Source of the DNA: Artocarpus heterophyllus | Taxonomy: Eukaryota > Streptophyta > Magnoliopsida > Rosales > Moraceae | Assembly (NCBI GenBank): GCA_025403435.1 | Contig: CM046350.1 | Coordinates: forward strand, 4,065,512-4,129,511 | Direction of reading: 5' to 3' | Length of the DNA stretch: 64,000 nt | Part shown: positions 22,467 to 33,400 of the stretch, piece by piece | Numbering within the stretch: the stretch's first letter is position 1 | Layout: every line of letters starts with the position of its first letter | Notes under the pieces: generated by a model | Told to the model about the DNA's origin: nothing | What the model saw: the letters and a program-made list of their open reading frames with translations, nothing else | Databases searched by the model: none | Made by a program: the position numbers and the translations under genes

Positions 22467-22727
22467 TTAGTTTCTATGCCTTTTACGGTTCTTTTTCTTT
22501 CTTGGGGGAGGAGGAGCACTGTTATTGCTATTAGTGATGGGGAATTGGATAGTAATAATTTTTACTCGTTCACTACCATCAAATGAAGTTGAAGGAAGTG
22601 GATGAGAGGGAGAGGGAGAAACAAGATTTATCATTTTCACCAATAATGGTGCAAGAATAAGTATCAACCTCTTTATCATAAGCATAACCCAACTTATTAT
22701 GGCTATTTGTTGTGGCATTTCTCTCAA
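22467..22727 (-). CDS. Small uncharacterised open frame next to the inverted repeat
   Basis: An 86-residue frame with a hydrophobic N-terminal half (IAIISWVMLMIKRLILILAPLLVKMI, one possible membrane segment), a Ser/Pro-rich middle and a basic end (PPPPRKKKNRKRHRN). The codons are not obviously repeat-derived, but no family is recognised. It could be a small secreted or membrane peptide gene, or cargo of the adjoining inverted repeat. Existence as a gene is doubtful. Confidence 0.2.
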   Translation of the reverse strand: MREMPQQIAIISWVMLMIKRLILILAPLLVKMINLVSPSPSHPLPSTSFDGSERVKIITIQFPITNSNNSAPPPPRKKKNRKRHRN

Positions 22728-22751
22728 ACTTGTGTTACTATGAAAAGAGAG

Positions 22752-23517
22752 AATGCAACAATGGTGAGTGTATAAGGAGATAGAGAGAGCATTAAACCTT
22801 CTATCATACTATAGATTTCAAATTAAGTACTTTATATTAGCCATTCTCTTACATTGTTGATTACGAAACCAAAAGGTTGTTTTATAAATTAATTATCTGT
22901 GGTACCCCTTTGTTGAATTATAGAGTTATTTATGTCTCTTGAATATTACAAAGATCGCATCTTTTTTTTTTTTGGCATTCATGTCCAAGTAAAAGAACTC
23001 AAAGCTGCTATTGGATTGTTTTGTAAAATTTTGATGAATAGTGTGAGTCGTTTTCTACACTAGGTGCACATGTAATTTCGTAAAAAATTTGATAATTCTT
23101 ATCATTCACATTATTATTATTTTTTTCCATTAAGTGATCAGGTTGGTTTTTGGTATTCTACTAAAAGCATTTTAGGCTATAATGTCCAACTAAATTTATC
23201 TCATGCGCGTTATATTGTCGTATTATGCACTACAGATAAGTATCGATGCTTAAAAGAACTTGTAAATGTGTATGGTTAGCAATGAAAATTTTTCAGAACC
23301 AGCAATCCTGCATCCCGAAGTTGCAGGTGGTATAGTTAACACGGTTTGGGACATGAAAAATTAGACCGACTTCCAAGTCCAATTTAAACTGGTTTTTGCT
23401 TTTTAGGCTCTAGTCATGTCTGGGTTTAGCTGATACGCTCGTGATATTCCGGGAAAAAAAAAAAAGAAAGGAAAAAAATATATTAGTTTAATTGGGGAAT
23501 CTCATAAAGGCAATTTT
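22752..23517. other. Gene-less stretch with a ghost F-box 3' flank
   Basis: No gene. At 23340-23450 the sequence matches the F-box 3' flank of 15530-15640 ('gtccaatttaaac', 'gtctgggtttagctgat'), but no F-box gene precedes it. The flank continues after 23888 and is split by the MITE at 23518. Confidence 0.5.
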
Positions 23518-23888
23518 GGGGCCTTTGGTTTAATAGTTCAGCTAGTTCGAGCGTTTTGTTAAATAATAATAATAATAATAATGAAGTCCATTTCAAATGA
23601 CTAATTTGATACTTTGAACTAAAAAAAAAAACCAGTCGCTTCTGTTTGAAACTTTAGTTGTAACCGACGTTTTGAGTGAATTATAGCATGTGAGAGTTTT
23701 ACATTGTAATAACTTTTTGCATTGAAAACTTTATATCATTCACAATTATAACTGATAGGTTGAACTGATATTTCAGACACCCGATTAATCTAAAACCAAA
23801 TCCCCTAGTTTTCAAAATTTTTGCAACTCATTTTCATACCAGATTTTTCAAACAAAGAAAAATTCAAATTAACGAACCAAATGGCCCC
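23518..23888. mobile_element. MITE with GGGGCC.TTTGG inverted ends
   Basis: The left end GGGGCCTTTGGTTTAATA and the right end CCAAATGGCCCC are inverted repeats. The flank on either side joins into one piece resembling the F-box 3' flank at 15680-15740: 'ggggaatctcataaa' on the left, 'gagtcttttgacgcaggattgc' on the right. The element therefore interrupts an older duplicated flank. A clear target duplication was not seen. Confidence 0.6.
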
Positions 23889-24407
23889 GAGTCTTTTGAC
23901 GCAGGATTGCTTCAGTTGATTTCTTTGAAATTTATTTTTGGGGTTTGGTAGATGACATGTTGCACATTTCTACATTTTATAATTACACTTCTTATAATCA
24001 CTCATCATAAACATTTAAAAAAACAAAATCAAATTAAATTATCAACATATACAACATTTCCAAACATCTCATTAATCTAAAACTAAATCTCCTTGTTTTC
24101 AAAATTTTTGCAACCCATTTTCATACCACATTTTTCAAACTAATAAAAATTCAAATCAACAAACCAAAAGGCCCTGAGTCTTCTGATGCAGGATTGCTTC
24201 AATTGATTTCTTCGAAATTTATCTTTTGGATTTTGTATATGATATGTTGAACATTTCTTTGCTTTATAATTATACTTCTCATAATCACTCATCATCAACA
24301 TTCAAAAAAACAAAATCAAATTAAATTACCAACATATGCAACGATAAGACTACTTCAAAACAAAATCAAATTAAATTACCAACATATGTAACGATAAGAC
24401 TACTTCA
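23781..24407. repeat. Tandem duplication of about 287 bp plus a 50-bp partial unit
   Basis: Unit 1 (about 23781-24067) and unit 2 (about 24068-24354) share 'attaatctaaaac.aaatc', 'ttttcaaaatttttgcaac', 'ttgatttctt.gaaatttat' and 'ataatcactcatcat'. A further partial unit at 24356-24407 repeats 'caaaatcaaattaaattacc' and 'acgataagactacttca' almost exactly. The unit joins the right half of the 23518 MITE with the flank beyond it. Confidence 0.75.
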
Positions 24408-25488
24408 TCCCGTAACTGTCGCGACGTCTCTCTTTGCTGTTGGCCCAACTCACCACAACATTAGTTAAAGATATTAGTAGGAGGAGATGTCTATTGGCAC
24501 CATTGGAAAACTTTAATTCAAGTTTAAAATTTGATTGTGTTGTCTAATTTATTAGTTGTATTTTTTACTTTTTAGTTTAGTTATTGATAAACTTTGATTT
24601 GTATTATTATGATTTTTTAGTTTGGTTTTTGGTAGGGGAGGAGCCAAAAAAACTAGTTGGGCGAGAGGGGGACAGAGCATATAGTAACATTGACAAGAAA
24701 AATTAAATTAAAGGGATATATAGCTTTAGAAGGTGCGGAACATAATTTTAAGGAGGCGAAATATAATTTTTATAATTTTATATACTGTATTGAAAAAAAG
24801 CTCAGGGAACAACCACCCACCCTGGTCCGTGTAGCCTTGCCCGTAGTTTTTAGTTTGTATCAAAACTTTGATGGGTAAAAATTTAAACATTTTATAATTT
24901 TTGTTAAATATTAAAAAAAATCTCAAGCACAAACCGCCCAAACTGCTTATAAGTTATTTGGTTTGGTTTGGTTTATAAAAAAATATGAAAGCACCCAAAA
25001 ATAAAATTTATTTTTGGTTTGGTCAGTGGTTTAGAGAAAAAACTGCTCAAATCGCCTTCAATACCCCTAATGAATGGAAAGCAAACTTTAGTGGTAAGAA
25101 ATGAGAAATGAAATGGCAAGAGTTTCTAACTGGAATCTAGAGTTAGATCTCTAGTGGAATCCCTCCAAACGATGCCTCCAACCTATTTATAGAGGCTCTT
25201 TTTGGAGATGGTGGGCTCCCGTTAGTGGAAGGTGCATCTATGTAGTGCCTAATGAAATGGGACATGTGTCTTACATCCATTTATCGCAAGTTCTAGGCCA
25301 CTTCACTTTAATTCTTCTCGTGACTTGGTGGATTTAAACTTCCATTGGACGTTTCTTGACTTCAAATCGAACACTTTATACCCAGACGAACATATCGACC
25401 AAAACGACCATAAAGTTAAGATCTACATAGGAATGCTTGTATGGCCTAAATTATACGAATCGAGCACAACAAACACAAGACGGATACT
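24408..25488. other. Gene-less stretch with transposon debris
   Basis: No gene supported. At 24640-25060 there are fragments with 'ggtttggtttggttt' and 'accgcccaaactgc' that look like subterminal parts of hAT-like elements. The open frames at 24657 and 25325 have no recognisable motifs. Confidence 0.4.
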
Positions 25489-26136
25489 AGAGGTGTTCAT
25501 CAAATCGACTTAACCAACCAAACCGACTAGTTCAATCTAATCCAATCTATTTTTAACTGACCTCATTGGATCGGATTGGATGTCAATTCTTAAAAACCGA
25601 TATAGTTTGGATTAGATGCTTATTTTACCTTCAAAAAATCTGATCCAATCCAATCAATTCTCTATTTATATTACCTATAAAAAATTATAAGTATAAATGT
25701 ATTTATATTATTGGTCTAAAATTGAAAGTCTATTATCCTTCCATATACTTATACACACTAATTATTTTCTTTGAAGTATTGGATGTTTAATCAACTTTGA
25801 AGTTTGTAATTTGGAGTTATATGCGTATTTAGACTTGTGGATGTTAATTTTTGCTTCTTTTTTTTTTTTTCCAATTCTGGTGGAACTTTGTTAAAAAAAA
25901 TATTATGCAGAGGTTAAACATGAAAAAAAAAGGGAGAAAATGTACAAAAGTTTTAACTTGAAAACTAATTGGATCAATCCGATCCAAACATACCTTAATC
26001 AGATTGGATTGGATTGGATTGGATGATATGCGTCCGTCAGATTGGATTGGATGAAATTTATAAAAATCGACCTTTAATTTGATTGGATGTTCATTTTTCT
26101 AAAAGAGGTTGGATTGGATTGGATGAACAACCTTAA
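25489..26136. mobile_element. hAT-like non-autonomous element with GGATT subterminal repeats
   Basis: The left end AGAGGTGTTCATC and the right end GATGAACAACCTT are near inverted repeats. The subterminal zones carry many copies of the same word in opposite orientation: ATCCAATCC-type on the left, GGATTGGATT-type on the right. Short TIRs plus dense inverted subterminal words are typical of hAT elements. The flanking 8-mers share only GATAC, so the target duplication is not convincing. No transposase is present. Confidence 0.6.
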
Positions 26137-26831
26137 TAGATACCATTAATCAAATCAAACTAGACTGTTCGTGATGAGTAGATCAAACACAAATTCTAGT
26201 CAACTCATATCGCAAGTGACGAACATAGTGCTACTTATTGGGGCTAGCTTAGTTTTCTACATTACTTAGGTCGCACTCTACTAGGTCTTAGTCGATTTGG
26301 TCTTTTTCAAACAAAACCCCAATAAAAGTTTTACGTTGTAATTTATTTTTTCTCAACACAAGTACATAAGAGCTTTATACCAACTAAAAGTTTTAATTAA
26401 AACTAAAAATATGAAACATCTTATTAATTTAAGAAAATTACATGCTACACTATATTTTAAAAAGTTTTACTTATTTATGTTATATTATTATCTATATTAT
26501 ATATTAAGTGATGTTACAAATAAACATACGTAAAAAGTGAATTTTAAAGGATGATGTTTATGGAGATTCCTTGTAGAATACATGTAAAGAGCCCGGATTC
26601 TGAATCTGAAGGTCTATTGCGACAGAGAAGCGGGTCAAGGCGGGCATTTCATGGAATTATAAGACTACGCCTGTAAATGCCATGAAAACAACGTTAAACA
26701 TTTTCATTTAATTCGAATAGGGAGACCTTTATCCACATTTCAGAAGAAACTTTCTTTCCAAGAAGAAAAGGAAAAAAAAAAAAAAAACCTGAGAGTAAAC
26801 AAACCCTAACCCTGAAACTGATCAGACAACA
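26137..26831. other. Upstream region of F-box gene 4
   Basis: AT-rich; no gene. The last 20 bases ('ctgatcagacaac') match the leader of F-box gene 3. No clear TATA box is seen; a 14-A run lies about 50 bases before the ATG. Confidence 0.4.
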
Positions 26832-28000
26832 ATGGCGAGCCTCCCATGGGATATCATCGTCAACATACTCTGTCGATTACCCGTGAAGGATTTGCTACGC
26901 GACAGGTGCGTCTGCAAGCCCTGGTGTTCCTTGATCGACGGTCCTGATTTCATCAAGAGGCATCTCAGGAACTCCATGGAAACCAGCTCCAATCTCGGCG
27001 TCGTGATCAGGGACTGCAACCTCCTCTGGTTCGACCCCCACTCTCTCGCCACGGCCGTGAAACTCCATCACCCAATCGGACGACTACACTATGGGGTTGA
27101 AGTCTTGGGCTCTTGCCATGGATTGTTGGCTATCTTGAATATCGACGACGATGTGGCTCTCTGGAACCCATCAACTAGAAGGTACAGAATATTGCCCATT
27201 TCTGAAATTGAGTTCAATGATGGGATTTTTCCTTGTGTTCCGCTTATAGTTTATGGATTTGGGTATGACCCCGTTAGCGATGACTATAAACTGGTGAGGA
27301 TGGTGCAGTTTTGGTGAAGACTTTTGATTCTGAGGTTAAGATTTATAGTGCGAAATCCAATACTTGGAAGAGGATTAGGGACTGTCCTTATTGCTTAAGT
27401 TACCAGCGTGGTTTTGGTGTTCTTGCCAATAATGCGTTACACTGGGTGGTGTCTAGAAAGCCTTTATCGGACGTTTCAAAGTTTGTTTTTGCCGTTGATC
27501 TTGTGACTGAGGAATACTGTGAGGTGCCACTGCCGGAGTTTGTGCGTAAGGATTTTCACATGAAAGTAGACGTTTTGGGTGGGTCTCTTTGCTTGCTTTG
27601 TAACTACGTAGTAGATGATCCTAACCACGGTTGGGGAAGCACCTCGGACCATGTTGATATGTGGATGATGAAGGAATATGGGGTTAGGCAGTCTTGGACT
27701 AAGTTTTGTACTGTGATGCCGTCGGATGGGATTGGCCCTTTCAGTTTTGTGTTCCCTATTGCCTACTTGAAGAGCGGTAACCAAGTTCTCATGAATAAGA
27801 ATGGTGAAAAGCTTGTATTGTATGATTTGCAAAGTGAAAAGGCCAAGAATGTGAAGATTTCCCTTGCTTCTCGTTGTATGGAAACGGAATTATGTGTGGG
27901 AAGCCTTGTGAGACTTGATGGTAACAATGGACCATTTGGTTGGAAGCTGGTAGAGGAAGATACGAAGAAAAAAAAAGAAGAAGAATCAAAAGCAGAGTAA
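26832..28000 (+). pseudogene. F-box/FBA protein, copy 4, with a single-base frameshift
   Basis: ATG at 26832 opens MASLPWDIIVNILCRLPVKDLLRDRCVCKPWCSLIDGPDF and a frame that runs 161 residues to 27317, through WNPSTRRYRILP and YGFGYDPVSDDYKLVRMVQF. There the paralogue at 13800 has five T residues (CAGTTTTTA) and this copy has four (CAGTTTTGG). Adding one base would bring it into the following frame (VKTFDSEVKIYSAKSNTWKR), which is open to 28000 with VDMWMMKEYG and a Lys/Glu-rich end. The combined length of about 390 residues equals copy 3. All other family motifs are intact, so this is either a very young pseudogene or a base-calling error in a T run. The family role would be SCF substrate recognition. 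Confidence 0.85.
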
Positions 28001-28012
28001 GAAGAAGCAGAG

Positions 28013-28287
28013 GTAATATGTGTACTCATATTTTTTTCATAATTTTGTAAGGGCTTTAGTTGAGTTTTGGTTTGTCAAAAACTGATATTGTGTAATTTTT
28101 CATCTTTTCTAACCAAACAATTGTTCTTTTGGAGCTTTTCGTTTTGCTGGATGAACTTTATATGATGTGTGATGTAAATCAGTAGCTAAGTCCCTTACAA
28201 ACTCTAACCTTCCATTAATAGCTGCTTGGAAGAAAATTTACTTTTACGATATGTAACCAACTTTCTGACTTTTGGTTTCTTCAATAG
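28013..28287 (+). other. Candidate 3'-UTR intron of F-box copy 4
   Basis: The donor GCAGAG|GTAATATG, just after the stop, is identical to that of copy 3; the acceptor TCAATAG ends at 28287. A later acceptor, TTTCCCAG near 28536, precedes 'tcgattctggaaaagg', which matches the copy 3 exon 'ttgatgctggaaaaag'. The intron pattern may therefore differ between copies. Confidence 0.4.
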
Positions 28288-28536
28288 GGATGATTGCCTA
28301 TCTCAAGGATTCAAATTGGTGTTATAGGCAAGCTGAAGGTATAGATTACTCAAGAGGTACGTGTAACGGTGTAAGAATGCTTGCTTATGGAGATTCTTAT
28401 TTTCTGTCCGTTTTATTTCTTGCTCAGTTTGTTAGGATGAATTCTATTACCAATAACATTCAGGTTTGTCATTTTAAATTACTGTTGCCACATTAATTAT
28501 CTATATGGATTCTTTTTTTCTTTTTTTTTTCCCAGG

Positions 28537-30243
28537 TCGATTCTGGAAAAGGTTTAGTGCGATTAGCCGACATAGTAGTTTGACGATGGAAAGCTGAATT
28601 GAGTTTGTAAATGCATATTATGGATTAAATAGAACTTTGCAACTGTCACTTTCTGGTTCTTTTTTTTCCCATCATGATGGTGTTAATATTGCTTATGAAG
28701 TACACAACTTTCTTTAACCTGCATAAAAGTAATGCAGCAGCAGAAATCTGATTTGGATGGTTTTGCCCGAATGTTTCACCTGAAGAATATGTAAATGCTT
28801 ACTCATGAACTAAAACTAGAACTTTGCCAGTATCACTTTCTGGTTCTTTGCATTTTTTTTCCCTCTCAGGATTCGTTCTGTGATTATGATGATAGTCAAT
28901 TGAGGGTTCCTATTACTTTTGAAGTATGTAACTTTCTCCTGCATAGAAGGTAATGAAGCAGAAGTAGAAAAATTGGATTTGTTTTGGATAGTACTTTTGG
29001 CGGAATGCTTCACATGAAAAATATGTATGAGATTGAACATGAGCTGCCCGCATGGCTCTCATTATGTTGTAAACAAAATGATTTGCTTCACGCGATAGGT
29101 ACGTAACTTATTGTAACAAATTAATTACTAATTCTTTTGTTGAGCAAAGTTGTTTAGCCATGGAAAAGAAATAGAACAGAAGATAATTTCACAAGTGTGC
29201 GAAGGGTTTGGTCATTTATTAAACCACCTTCGTATTCCTTTTTGATTGAAACGTCTTTACTATTCTGCCATTTATCAAAAAGGGTCCCTGCATTTCTTCG
29301 AATAACGAGTATGTGTTATAATTGGTTGATTCATGCTAGCCGGCACCAAACTTTAGAGTTTTTTTCATTCTGTCTTTTAAATTTAAAAATAATTACTTTA
29401 CTATCGTGAACTTTTTGATATTTCCACTTCGTCCTTTATGATCAATTTTTCATCAAAAGTAATAGAAATGCGGCGACGTGGCCGTTATTGAAACAATTTT
29501 TAGCTTAATAATGTTCTTCTCGCCTCTAACATAGTGAAACGTTGAATCGAAAATACTCAGATTATTTTTTCTCAACTTTTTAAATGAGAGTGCAAATGAT
29601 AATTCTCACCTGGGAGTGACAAAATGTTGTTTTTGTTCTTACAAACCACCCGCATATAGCTTACGCAAGTCTATTATGTCACACTTGATGAGAAATTAGA
29701 CAAAAGTAGCAAAGTGAAAAGATTTACAAGTTTAAAATAGCAAAGGACAAAGCGAGGATACTTCAAAATGTTGGGACGGTTAGGTTTAATAATCCTATGT
29801 AATGCCTAAGAGACGATTAAGAAACGGCATATCCTGATTTTTCAAATAACTCTCTATGTGATGTTCTGATTCTAACTTTTGTCATTTGGCGCTTATTTAC
29901 TTGTTACTGAATGTCGTTTCCTTCTGCACACCTAATCCGTGTACAAGTCAGTCAGATGAACCAAGCAAGAAAGGTAAAAAAAAAAGAAAGAAGAAGAAGA
30001 AGAAGAAGGCTCCAAGAGTGCAATAAAGAATTTCAGAAAGCCAAACGACAAAGGAAATCTACACAATAGCGAAAAGGGCACTTGCCCAAAATCCTTTCAG
30101 GAAAGCAAAACCGTAGAAAGACCCGTGCCTTCCTTTTTTCTGTCAATATCTCTCCCTTGCCTTTTCCGGTTCTCTGTTTTCTTTTTCGTGCCTGCTACGG
30201 TCTTGCATTTTATTACTAGTGGTCAGAGCTGCGCAGAAAAACT
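28537..30243. other. Downstream flank of F-box copy 4 and upstream region of copy 5
   Basis: No gene supported. The sequence at 28540-28960 resembles the flank of copy 3 and has an internal repeat: 'gaactttgc.actgtcactttctggttctt' at about 28632 and a near-copy at about 28812. From 29200 to 30240 the sequence looks unique, with a (GAA)n run near 29990. Confidence 0.4.
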
Positions 30244-31341
30244 ATGGTGAGCCTCCCATATGATATAATATTCGACATACTCTGCAGACTACCGATCAAG
30301 GATCTGCTGCGTTGCAGGTGCGTGTCCAAGGCATGGTGCTCCTTAATCGACGGTCCTGATTTTACCAATATGCACCTCAAGCGTTCCATGGAAACCGGCT
30401 CCAACCCCGGCCTCATTCTTATGAACTATGTCCACGACCATCTCTTCCGCTTCGACCTCGACGCGTTTGACTCGTCAATGAAACTCTACAGCCCAGTAGA
30501 CCGTAATATTGGCTTCAATGTGGAGGGCTCTTGCAACGGCTTGATACTTCTAGCGAACTTTGATGATCATATGATTCTCTGGAACCCAACCACTAGAAGG
30601 TACAGAAGATTACCAACTCCCGGGCTTGGCTTCCTAAGTAAACGTGACAAACCTATTATTTACGGATTCGGGCATGATCCCATTAATAATGATTATAAGG
30701 TGGTCAGGGCGATGAATTTTTCTTATCCCAAGTCTAATAAGGTTGAGATTTATAGTGCTAAGTCCAATACTTGGAAGGGTCTTACTCACTTCCCTTGTGA
30801 CTCTTGTCCAATTCATGGGCCTGGTGTTCTTGCTACTAATGCTCTGCATTGGGTTGCGAACAAAAACCTCGTAGCGTTTGATCTTGTGACCGAGGAGTAC
30901 CGTGAAGTTTCGCTACCTGATTATAAGGATGCGAGTTTTTGCATTTACTTGGGGGCATTGGACGGGTCACTCTATGTAGCAATTAGTTTTGTACAAAATG
31001 AGATATATGAAGAGTCCTTTTCGGGCCATGTTGATATATGGGTGATGAAGGAATATGGGGTTAAGGAGTCTTGGACTAAGCTGTTTACTCTGAAGTCCTC
31101 AAGTGAGTTCGGCTTTTACAGTGATGTGTCACTTATTGCCCTCCTGAGGACTGGTAATCAAGTTCTCATGATATCGGGCAATGAGAAAATTATATTGTAT
31201 GATTTCAAAAGGGAGCTGACCAAGAAAACGAGGATTTTTGGTGATCTTGAGCCTGTGGAAATGATATCATGTGCGGACAGTCTTGTTGGACTTGATGGTA
31301 ATGATTGGTTGCTGGAAGAGGAAGATTCAAAAGAAGAATAA
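30244..31341 (+). CDS. F-box/FBA (CPR1/CPR30-like) protein, intact copy 5
   Basis: An intact frame of 365 residues. The F-box is at residues 1-45 (MVSLPYDIIFDILCRLPIKDLLRCRCVSKAWCSLIDGPDF). The FBA region has WNPTTRRYRRLPTPG, YGFGHDPINNDYKVVR, VEIYSAKSNTWKG, NALHWVANKN, AFDLVTEEYREVSLPDY and HVDIWVMKEYGVKESWTKLF. The predicted role is an SCF adaptor for an unknown target. It is the most diverged intact paralogue: it lacks the Lys-rich tail of copy 3 and ends in an acidic stretch (LEEEDSKEE). The gene is followed by the same 'cagaggtaat' splice-donor context as copies 3 and 4, and its 3' flank (32240-32345) repeats that of copy 3, so gene and flank were duplicated together. No obvious TATA box precedes it. 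Confidence 0.9.
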   Translation: MVSLPYDIIFDILCRLPIKDLLRCRCVSKAWCSLIDGPDFTNMHLKRSMETGSNPGLILMNYVHDHLFRFDLDAFDSSMKLYSPVDRNIGFNVEGSCNGLILLANFDDHMILWNPTTRRYRRLPTPGLGFLSKRDKPIIYGFGHDPINNDYKVVRAMNFSYPKSNKVEIYSAKSNTWKGLTHFPCDSCPIHGPGVLATNALHWVANKNLVAFDLVTEEYREVSLPDYKDASFCIYLGALDGSLYVAISFVQNEIYEESFSGHVDIWVMKEYGVKESWTKLFTLKSSSEFGFYSDVSLIALLRTGNQVLMISGNEKIILYDFKRELTKKTRIFGDLEPVEMISCADSLVGLDGNDWLLEEEDSKEE

Positions 31342-31354
31342 GATCAGAAGCAGA

Positions 31355-31578
31355 GGTAATGCATGCTCATTTTCCTCTTTTTAAGTTCTAATAGCATGTT
31401 ATGATTGCTTTGGAGTTTTAGTTTGTTAAAAGCATAATGAATGTAGCCTTTAAAAAAAAAAAAAAAAGGATCCCAATATGCGTTGAAAATTTAGTAGCTA
31501 AGTGCACTGCATCATTCTAACAGCTCATTAATAGCTCTTTTTTTATTCAGTGAACTTTCTAACGCTTTCCTTTTTCAG
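31355..31578 (+). other. Candidate 3'-UTR intron of F-box gene 5
   Basis: Donor CAGAG|GTAATG at 31355, 14 bases after the stop; acceptor CCTTTTTCAG ends at 31578. The position and donor match the candidate introns of copies 3 and 4. Confidence 0.45.
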
Positions 31579-33395
31579 CTGTGATGATTTTCCGTCTGAA
31601 GGAGTCAACTTAATGTTATAGACAAGCTCTAGAAGTATGGATTACTTGGAGGAGGCAAGACTCAAGAGGTATATTTAAAAATGCTTGCCTACTAGCTTGC
31701 TTGAAGATATTTTCTAAAAATTTTCTCAGTTTTATTGTAGGCTCATTTTGCTAAGATGAATTCTATTATGAATATATATCATATTCATTGTTCAGGTTCA
31801 ACATTTTACATTATAGTTGCAACACTAATTTCAAGTACCCTACTTCTTCAAAGGCAGAAGAAAAGAAGTATGTTGGTCCTATTTCTTTCAATTTGATGCT
31901 GGAAAAGGTTTAGCGAGAGATTTTGTAAACGCATCTCATGAACCGATTAAAACTTTGCTAATATCATTTTCTGAAATTGGAAATGTGTTCTCTCAGTATT
32001 TGGTTTTAAAGGGTTGTGTTTTTAATATGTATATTACTTTTTAAATAAGTAGCTATTCTTGTACAGAATGCTATGAATCAACGGAAAAACATTTATTGAT
32101 TCTGATGGTTTCTCTGGCACTGCTTTGCTTAAAATAACATGTAAATATGCAGTGGAAATTGAGATGGCCCATGGCCCCATTATCTGGAAAGCTTTATGTA
32201 TGTGCGGTTTAGGCCGCTGGTTTGCCCCAGCAATTACAAAGAAGCATCTTAATTAGAACAACCTAACCTGAAAAACTAGTCCAATTTAACCAGGCCTTTT
32301 TTCTTTCAGGCTTCAATGCTACTGGGTTTTTGCTTAAATTTAGCTAAACAGCAGTCACATGATGGACTCAGAAAGAAAGAAAGAAAAAGAAACGGTCAGT
32401 TGTGGCATCTCAAGTTTGAAATGGGGCTTGCTTTAGTTAAATTCTTCCAAACTTGTCGTTTGGAATTTGTATATGATATAATGCAGATTTTTAATAAGTC
32501 CTCTTTAATTTTCATTGTCCTAGTTTTGTCCTTCCTAATCTCATGTCCACAAAACTTCTGGTATTGTTACTGTTTAGTTACTTGTCCACTAAGCAGAAAC
32601 CTGCCTTATTTCAACTTTTTGTGAACTTCCAATTCTTGTCTTTGATGCAGAAACAGTACTAATAATTGTGCCATGGTGTCGTTTGTTTCCTTCGTCAGTC
32701 GTTGGCAATAACAAGTAGTCTCAACACAGTCATTTCGGCCTTTCTTTGTGCCGATCCTTATTATTCTCTTTGTAAGTTCCAAACGCTGTGTTTAGCAGCA
32801 TAGAAGCTCTATAGTTAAGCAGCAGAGTATGCGTGTGAGAATTTCCTTTCCCTAGCATTCAATAATCAGACTTCTTTGGAAGGTTGGAACGATGACTACA
32901 ACCACCAGTTTAAACCTCTCAGCAATGAATAAATAAATAAATAATAAAACCACCACTAGTTTAGACCTTTTTGTGTCACTTTTTCTGTATAATTTACTGA
33001 GGCATATCCTTGTTCGCTGTGTTGTGATTGGTTCAGTTTATACTTGTGTTTACTTTCTTCTTTAGCTAGGCAAGATGGGCTTCATGTTGATGCTTTGGCC
33101 GTGGTCAACTCTATTCGATCTTATTCATGTTGCGTTTAAATTAGGGGTTTTCGTGATTTATTGATTTTCATTTTGTTTGTTGACTCCATTTCTTGATTAT
33201 TATGTTTCCATGTCCTCGAGAAATGTGTGGTAAAGTAGCTCGATAGCCTTTGGCACATTGGTTTCAACCAAAAATTTTGGTTCAAAAATTATAATATGTG
33301 AGAGCTTTATATTGTAATTGTTTTTAACATGTAAAAGTTTTATATTATTTTTGATTTGACTAATGTGACAAACATCCTATGTTAACGCTAATAAA
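31579..33395. other. Downstream flank of F-box gene 5
   Basis: No gene supported. The part 31790-32350 is the duplicated F-box 3' flank. A run of AAAT units lies near 32930. At 33285-33395 is a fragment of the short repeat family described at 61691 ('atgtgagagctttatattgtaa'). Confidence 0.45.
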
Positions 33396-33400
33396 GTATG

